Source: Mesorhabditis belari (taxonomy: Eukaryota > Nematoda > Chromadorea > Rhabditida > Rhabditidae). From it: DNA of 64,000 bases. Positions 58,152 to 64,000 of the stretch are shown piece by piece. Position 1 is the first letter of the stretch, and every line of letters starts with the position of its first letter. Made by a program: the position numbers and the translations under genes. Below the pieces are notes generated by a model that had not been told where the DNA came from, did no database searches, and saw only the letters and a list, made by a program, of their open reading frames with translations. The stretch is taken from contig CAUEEP010000926.1 in assembly GCA_958450365.1 (NCBI GenBank), forward strand, positions 1,722,501 to 1,786,500, given 5' to 3'.

Positions 58152-58779
58152 TACATCAAAACAAAGCCGACTTTTGGTTTTCGATTTGCGGGGGAGGAAA
58201 GCCGTCTAAACGAAAAGACGAAAATAAAAATGAAAATCGAAATGAACAAAAGAAAAGCTGAGCGATTGTGAAATAATCGAATGGTTGAGTCTTATGTTTT
58301 CTAAAAATTCACTTATTTTAGAAAACTATCGTAATTTGATCATTCGATCAGCTCAACAGAAAGTTTCCATTCGATCAGCTCAACAGAAAGTTTCCATTCG
58401 ATCAGCTCAACAGAAAGTTTCCATTCGATCAGCTCAACAGAAAGTTTCCATTCGATCAGCTCAACAGAAAGTTTCCATTCGATCAGCTCAACAGAAAGTT
58501 TCCATTCGATCAGCTCAACAGAAAGTTTCCATTCGATCAGCTCAACAGAAAGTTTCCATTCGATCAGCTCAACAGAAAGTTTCCATTCGATCAGCTCAAC
58601 AGAAAGTTTCCATTCGATCAGCTCAACAGACATTTTCCTCAAACCATTCGATTATTTCACAATCACTCAGCTTTTCTTTTGTTCATTTCGATTTTCATTT
58701 TTATTTTCGTCTTTTCGTTTAGACGGCTTTCCTCCCCCGCAAATTGAAAACCAAAAGTCGGCTTTGTTTTTGATGTATT
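58152..58779. mobile_element. MITE with ~170-bp inverted arms around a minisatellite core
   Basis: The left arm starts atacatcaaaacaaagccga and the right arm ends tcggctttgtttttgatgta. The arms are near-perfect inverted repeats (ggaggaaagccgtctaaacg, aatcgaaatgaacaaaagaa) meeting at a tandem array (58341-58629). No transposase is present. Confidence 0.75.
58341..58629 (+). repeat. 27-bp minisatellite, 11 copies
   Basis: Eleven almost identical units of cattcgatcagctcaacaga plus aagtttc. As the unit is divisible by three, frames stay open on both strands (RSAQQKVSI repeated), but this is not a gene. Confidence 0.95.
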
Positions 58780-59084
58780 TCCATTCGATCAGCTCAATTT
58801 TGAGTGTTCTGATTCAGCATAAAATACGAAAAATGAGCTGATTTCGATGTAAACTGGTGTTTTGATTACAATAGCTCTCTAGAGTTGGCGTTTTTTAGAA
58901 AACGGATTAATCGCGAGAACATTGACTGCCTCTTTAGCCTATCGTTATCCCAGTATTGATATTATGAAGTTGGAAATTTAAGTCATATATCGAAATTTAC
59001 ATAAAACGAGACTATTTTCAATTTCAACATAGCCAAAGGCAATGTTGAAAAGCTGTAATAAATTTACCGCTATCGGAAGACGTT

Positions 59085-59420
59085 TAAAAAGTTGATGAAA
59101 GAAGAAATGGTGAAATCTCTTGATTGGCTTGAGGGGAAAGCCTCAAGCTTTCAGAAAAAGAGCCGAAAAAGGAAAGTAAATTGGGGATGTTCCCGAATAG
59201 TTATGGCGAGTTGCGCAAAGGATCTAGTTGCGCAAATGAACCTGGGGGTGTTTCCGAATAGTGTTTCAGGTGTTCCCGAATAGTGTTTTTAAAAAGTTGA
59301 TGGAAGAAGAAATGGTGAAATCTCTTCGCGACATGATTGGCTTGAGGGGAAAGCCTCAAGCTTTCAGAAAAAGAGCTGAAAAAGGAAAGTAAATTGGGGG
59401 TGTTCCCGAATATTCTTCTT
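59085..59420 (+). repeat. Local tandem duplication of ~110 bp
   Basis: The block gttgatgaaagaagaaatgg through ggaaagtaaattggggatgt (59090-59185) is repeated at 59295-59405 with small changes, separated by family E-like sequence (gttatggcgagttgcgcaaa). Confidence 0.8.
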
Positions 59421-59827
59421 CACATTCTTTTTTCATCTTCTTCTTCTGATTCTCTTGGGAAAAAGTCTCGTCTTTGAGGCAGAAATGGGGAAAATGTCTG
59501 GGAAGGGATTTCATTTTCTTGAGGTAGGTAAAAGCTAAGGATGTTTAGAAGATTTTCTGAAACACTATTCAGACATATTTTTAGCTTATTCCTAAATGCT
59601 TGTTAATAGAAATTTATCAAAAAAATGATAAATCGATATTTTAACATCTTCCTAAAATCTTAGTAATAATCTATGAAAACAAAAAAAAATCAAAATCAAA
59701 TTTGTTAAAATGCTTGTTTTTCTAAAAATTGGAGATTCAGTGGAGTTCAGATCTTATTGAGATCTGAAAAGAATGCCGGGAAAATGGCTTTATTGGTAGC
59801 AACACTAAAAGTTTACTAAAAACAATG

Positions 59828-60064
59828 GGGGATGGCTACTTTGCGCCAAATTTTTGTGCGCAACTAGGTCTTTTGCGCAAATTGCCATAACTTTCTTCTA
59901 AGTCGGCCAATCTTTATGATTTTGGTGTCATTTTGTTGGACTTGTTTAGATCTACAAAATGACACCAAAATCATAAAGATTGGCCGACTTAGAAGAAAGT
60001 TATGGTGAGTTGCGCAAATGACCCTGTTGCGCAAAAAAAAATTGCGGAAATTAGCCTACCCCGA
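59828..60064. repeat. Foldback element, family E
   Basis: It opens with gggatggctactttgcgcca and closes with gcggaaattagcctaccccg. The arms carry gccataactttcttctaagt and its inverse. Confidence 0.65.
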
Positions 60065-60729
60065 ATCCCGCTTTAGTGAGCATAATTTAGAAAAAGCGCT
60101 GTTTGCTAAAATGCATATGCTAGTATGCAATGCTAGTAGATAAGGAGAGTTATGGATTTTAGAACTTTTACAGAGTACCTTGACTAATATCAAGGGTTTA
60201 AAGTAGAAGGACAAGGACATGACAAGGAAATCAACAAGAAAATCATTGAAAACTTTACAAAATTCAGTAACAATAACAAAAACATTAAAGATTAAAGCTA
60301 AAATTAGATCAATTTCAATTGCGACAAGATCCCCATCAAGTAAAGATTTGTAATTTCAATTGTAAAATTGAGTTTACAAGAATTGCAATTGTCTCTCAAT
60401 TGCAAACTATCGACTCGGAGAAGAAGTGGTTTCAAATTGAAAAAATGGAAATTGAAATGAGAAGAGAACTCTGCTCTGAAAAGAAAGGTGAAGGGAAGAG
60501 GGCTTTTCCAAAGCACAAGCACAGGTAAGAAGGAAGGGGATAAGTGAAAAAAGAGGGGGAAAGGAAGAGAAAAAGAAGAGGAAAAGCAGAGAAAAAAGGT
60601 GTTCCCCAATATCCACCTAGTGATGAAAAGGAGAAAGAGATGGAAAGGGCGGAGGGGCGGACAGAGCAGAGGGGACAGCGCGGTGGTTGTTGGGGGAGGG
60701 TATCCACGTCCGCCAGTCTGTCTCAGTCT

Positions 60730-60895
60730 GTCTGCCTCTTTCCCTTCTCTTCCCCTTCTCTTCCCATTCTCTTCCCCTTCTCTTCCCCTTCTCTTTCCCC
60801 TTCTCTTTCCCTTCTCTTCCCCTTCTCTTCCCCTTCTCTTTCCCTTCTCTTTCCCTTCTCTTTCCCTTCTCTTTCCCCTTCTCTTTCCCCATCCA
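60730..60895 (+). repeat. Polypyrimidine minisatellite (cttctcttcccc)
   Basis: About 165 bases of tandem cccttctctt units, purine-free on the plus strand. It creates long artefactual Ser/Pro/Leu and Lys/Gly/Glu frames. Confidence 0.95.
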
Positions 60896-61341
60896 TCTCT
60901 CTATATTTTGTCTATTGTCTAAGTGAAAATCATGGGGAAAGTGGTCATAAAAGATTGAGTTCACAATGGAGCTGGATAAGAAAGACTTTATCCAGTCAAA
61001 TTTTCTTTAAGAACTCAATCTTTTCTGATCACTTATCCCCATTCAAGATCAATGTTTCTTCGGGAAAGATTAAAAGTACAACAAGTACAACAAGATTAGA
61101 GGATTAGATTTTGAAATCTTTCTAGACTGATGTACATGGGTGTATTTTGTCTTGAAGCGGAAGCGGATCAAACCAAATCAGACAATTTTCCTGTCAAAGA
61201 AACTGTGCCTTAAATTCTATAGGCTTAAAAGTTTTGGATCTACCTTAAATTGAAATTGAATTCTTTCCTTAAAAATTAACGGCTTTCTTTTCGTTTATTT
61301 ATTTATGATTAGATAGTCTTTGCTATTTAGGTCTTTGAAAA

Positions 61342-62120
61342 TACAGTCGACTTTCTCTATAACGGAACTCTATATAGTGGAAAGCTCTATATAACTGAAT
61401 GGAATTTTGATCCCAGCCGATGCTAATCTATATAACGGCACTCTATATAATGAAAATATCGATTTTCACACGTTTTTTTGAGCCCTTCCGTTATAGAGAA
61501 AGTCGTGCCCTAAAATCGATAGCTTTACCGTAGCTAAAGATTTGAACTTGAGCTATTTAAGACTAAAGATTTCTTTAGAGGAATTCAAATTTCTTTTCTT
61601 TTGTAGATTCAAAAGATTGGAAGGAAACGTGTGAAATTGAACATTCAGCTGACATGTCCTTTAAGCCTGGATCTTAGTCTTAAATAGCTCAAGTTTAAAT
61701 CTTTAGCTACGGCTTAGGCTTAGGCTTAGGCTCAGGCTTAGGCTTAGGCTTGGACTTAGGCTCAGGCTTAGACTTAGGCTTAGGCTTAGGCTTAGGCTTA
61801 GACTTAGGCTTAGGCTTAGGCTTAGACTTAGGCTTAGGCTTAGGCTTAGGCTTGGGCTTGGGCTTTCTTAGGATCCCAGCCGATGCTAATCTATATAACT
61901 GCACTCTATATAATGAAAATATCGATTTTCCCACGTTTTTTTTGAGCCCTTCAATTCCGTTATAGAGAAAGTCGTGCCTTAAAATCGATAGCTAGCTAGA
62001 TAGCTTACCGTAGTCAAAGATTTGAACTTGAGCTATTTAAGACTAAGATCCAGACTTAAAGGACATGTCAGCTGAATGTTCAATTTCACACGTTTCCCTC
62101 CAATCTTTTGAATCTAAAAA
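61342..62120. mobile_element. pogo/Tigger-like inverted-repeat elements enclosing a telomeric array
   Basis: The terminus tacagtcgactttctctata with tataacggaactctatatag recurs in inverted form (ccgttatagagaaagtcgtg at 61487 and 61960). Longer segments (ctatttaagactaaagattt; gacatgtcctttaagcctgg) appear inverted on either side of the telomeric repeat, so the block is a rearranged pair of elements. Confidence 0.55.
61710..61865 (+). repeat. Interstitial telomeric repeat (TTAGGC)n
   Basis: About 155 bases of TTAGGC units with scattered variants (GACTTAGGC, CAGGCTTAGG). TTAGGC is the nematode telomere hexamer. The G-rich strand is the plus strand. Confidence 0.93.
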
Positions 62121-62539
62121 AAAAAGAAAAGAAATTTGAATTCCTCTAAAGAAATCTTTTCTATTCACTCATTTTTGATCGTTCTTTGAAGAACGGCCTT
62201 TTTTTTCCTTCCCTTTTCAATGATTCATTCTTTTTAATCGAAAAAAAAACGCGCAGACTCTTCGAAAATCATCGCAAAGAATTTCGTAACAATGCGAAAC
62301 AGAGAAAACAAATATGCATTGTGTTTGGATGTTTTTGTGAAAATTTGAAATGAAAATGGGATTTATTTTTGGATAAATGAAGTCAATGACGAGAGTGGGG
62401 ATCGAAATTTCGGTTGATCGCAGTTGAAAAGGCTAACCGATTAAAAGGCTAGCCAAACTATAAGTCTTGAAAGTCTTATAAGACTTGAAACGACTATAAT
62501 TCTTGTGCTCTTACAGAAAATTTGAATAAATATCATCTA

Positions 62540-62638
62540 CATAATTAAACTTTATTTAATCTAAAGCACATTAAACTTTTAAATATTCAATCTTTTCCTC
62601 AAGAGCGCAACTCCTTGTCGGCCTCGCGGAACGGGATG
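62540..62638 (-). CDS. Terminal exon of an unidentified gene extending beyond the right edge
   Basis: A TTTCAG acceptor (minus strand) opens an exon 62638-62599 in phase 2 that reads IPFREADKELRS and stops at TGA. AATAAA follows about 50 bases downstream on the minus strand, so this looks like the true 3' end of a gene. The rest of the gene is not seen: 62650-64000 is mainly foldback elements, so a long intron must lead out of the window. Thirteen residues are too few for a family call. Confidence 0.45.
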
Positions 62639-62788
62639 CTGAAATTTCAGTTGAGAGTTTCAAAAGAATATCTCTAGGAAAGTAAAGCTGTTATAAATAC
62701 ATTATATTAGATTGACAACTTGAAAGTACACTTCGTATTTCCCAGAAAACATATATGCCAATTGAATTAGATTTCTCTCAATTTGAAT

Positions 62789-63170
62789 TACCGTGAACAC
62801 TGTAATAGTACCACACCCCCTTAATGACGGTGCGGAGTGTTGCGTAGCCTAGCTTTGAACGAGTTTTTCTCGATACTGGTTTATGCTACAAGGCGCGCTT
62901 AGGTATCAAAAAATAGCTGAAATTCAGGGCTATTTTTGATATCAACAGACGGAGCATCGCGTAGCCTAGCTTTGAACGAGTTTTTCTCGACACTGGTTTA
63001 TGCTACAATGCGCGCTTAGGTATCAAAAAATAGCCCTGAATTTCAGCTATTTTTTGATACCAAAAGACGCATTTTTGAAAGTACGGGCGCTTTGAAAAAA
63101 ATGAAATACTAAAAAACTTTTGCGACTACGCGACTGTACGGGGTGGGGTACTATTACAGTATTTACGGTA
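62789..63170. repeat. Foldback element, family H
   Basis: The ends are taccgtgaacactgtaatag and ctattacagtatttacggta. The arms hold two direct copies of gcgtagcctagctttgaacg and inverted tatcaaaaaatagctgaaat. Confidence 0.7.
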
Positions 63171-63591
63171 GATTAAAAGTTACATATTATCGAATTTAAG
63201 ACAAACTTAAGCAAATTTGGACATAAATTTTCAAATAAATTTGAGCAGAAATTCAAGTTTTTTTTTTCTGAAAATTCCTCAAACAGACATATAACGAAAA
63301 CAATTAGAAGAATCGAGCTGAGAATTCGGCTATATGCCTAACTTTTGATGCCCTATCTTTTTTCTATGAACCTCAAAATAGGTTTATGTGGAAGAAAGTG
63401 CTCAACGCTCAAATCGCTTCATCGAGTGTTCATCTTTTTTGGTTCCTCAACTTCTTGCCCCCTAGAAAACTACAAAGCCGAAACTTTTCTAAATCTGTTA
63501 AAAGCCTGTTTTAGAGAATAAATGAGCCTTTTTATTAGTGAAAACTGTAGATTAATTGGGGCAATAGTTATTTCTAAAAAGTCCAATGAAT

Positions 63592-63812
63592 ACCGTATTT
63601 TCTCTAATAGTAGTGCACCCAGAGCGTCGCCTAAATTGCTCGAAATCTCGAAAACCGCTTATCAGCACCTATTGATGTGGGGTAGGAAAATGTAGCCGAC
63701 GATGAGATCTAGTGGGGGATTTGAGTGTTGAGCTTCTGGGAAAACTTTGGAAGCCGTAAATAGTCACCACCTCGGCTCGCCGGGGTACACTACTATTAGA
63801 GAGAATACGGTA
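63592..63812. repeat. Foldback element, family C copy 3
   Basis: It is inverted relative to 2905-3126: ends taccgtattttctctaatag and ctattagagagaatacggta. A further partial copy fills 63830-64000. Confidence 0.75.
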
Positions 63813-63829
63813 TTCATTAATATAAATAG

Positions 63830-64000
63830 ATTACGGGATTTTCTCTAACCTAGGCTTCCCCTAAGTTCCTTGAAATCTTGTAAACCGCTTATCAGAACCT
63901 ATCGATGTGGGGTAGGAAAATGTAGCTGACGATGAGATCTTGTGGGGGATTTGAGTGTTGAGCTTCTGCAAAAGCTTGGAAACCGTCAAATAGTCACCAA
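63830..64000. repeat. Foldback element, family C partial copy at right edge
   Basis: It matches copy 3 from ttttctctaacctaggcttc through gtgttgagcttctgcaaaag and continues off the window. Confidence 0.65.

Noticed and set aside
58285..58722. 145-residue frame of repeated RSAQQKVSI
   Set aside because: The repeat unit is 27 bases, so all frames without a stop in one unit stay open. It lies inside a MITE.
60544..61107. 187-residue plus-strand frame, the longest single frame in the window
   Set aside because: It spans a purine-free minisatellite and has no domain, splice or codon-use support.

Overview
The window is nuclear DNA from a nematode, most likely a free-living rhabditid. The evidence is: short introns with TTTCAG or TTTAG acceptors, U1 snRNA genes of nematode type, an interstitial array of the nematode telomere hexamer TTAGGC, a compact run of same-strand genes shaped like a trans-spliced operon, and receptor guanylate cyclase, alkylglycerol monooxygenase and DAF-22/SCPx-type genes. 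Real genes are split into many small exons, so most long single-frame ORFs here are shadows or repeats. I built gene models by hand, checking that reading phase is kept across each GT..AG junction.

Layout: 1-2320 (-) is the 5' part of a receptor guanylate cyclase running off the left edge. 2321-7540 is mobile-element debris: foldback elements, a 5S-rRNA-like segment joined to a LINE tail, and a hAT-like MITE with 8-bp target duplications. 7541-10724 holds two short secreted-peptide genes plus inverted and degenerate copies with CAA-repeat introns. 11607-19286 (+) is a Thr/Ser-rich mucin-like protein ending in two sushi (CCP) domains. It converges on a complete 459-aa alkylglycerol monooxygenase gene (24981-19545, -). 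25000-28200 is repeats. 28210-38746 (+) is a probable four-gene operon: a GM130-like golgin, a C7orf25/DUF1308 protein, the WD40 scaffold WDR83/MORG1 and the flavoprotein PYROXD1. It converges on an SCPx gene (44389-38830, -), a DAF-22-type thiolase still fused to an SCP2 domain and ending in the peroxisomal signal AKL. 45421 starts the first of three U1 snRNA genes. 52320-46696 (-) is an SLC2A/GLUT-like sugar transporter. The right-hand 11 kb has no confident protein gene apart from a terminal exon at 62638-62599. It holds an inverted pair of U1 genes, minisatellites, a MITE with a minisatellite core, pogo-like elements and the telomeric repeat.

Functional themes: the metabolic genes concern peroxisomal beta-oxidation, ether lipids and sugar uptake. 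The operon groups Golgi and housekeeping functions with no obvious single pathway. A recurring oddity is that four coding exons, in three otherwise well-formed genes, need a single-base change in or next to a short A or T run to keep frame. This looks more like assembly error than decay. No canonical CRISPR or prokaryote-type system is present. The least ordinary biology is the secreted-peptide duplication cluster, the thiolase-SCP2 fusion, the 5S-LINE chimera and the U1 inverted pair.
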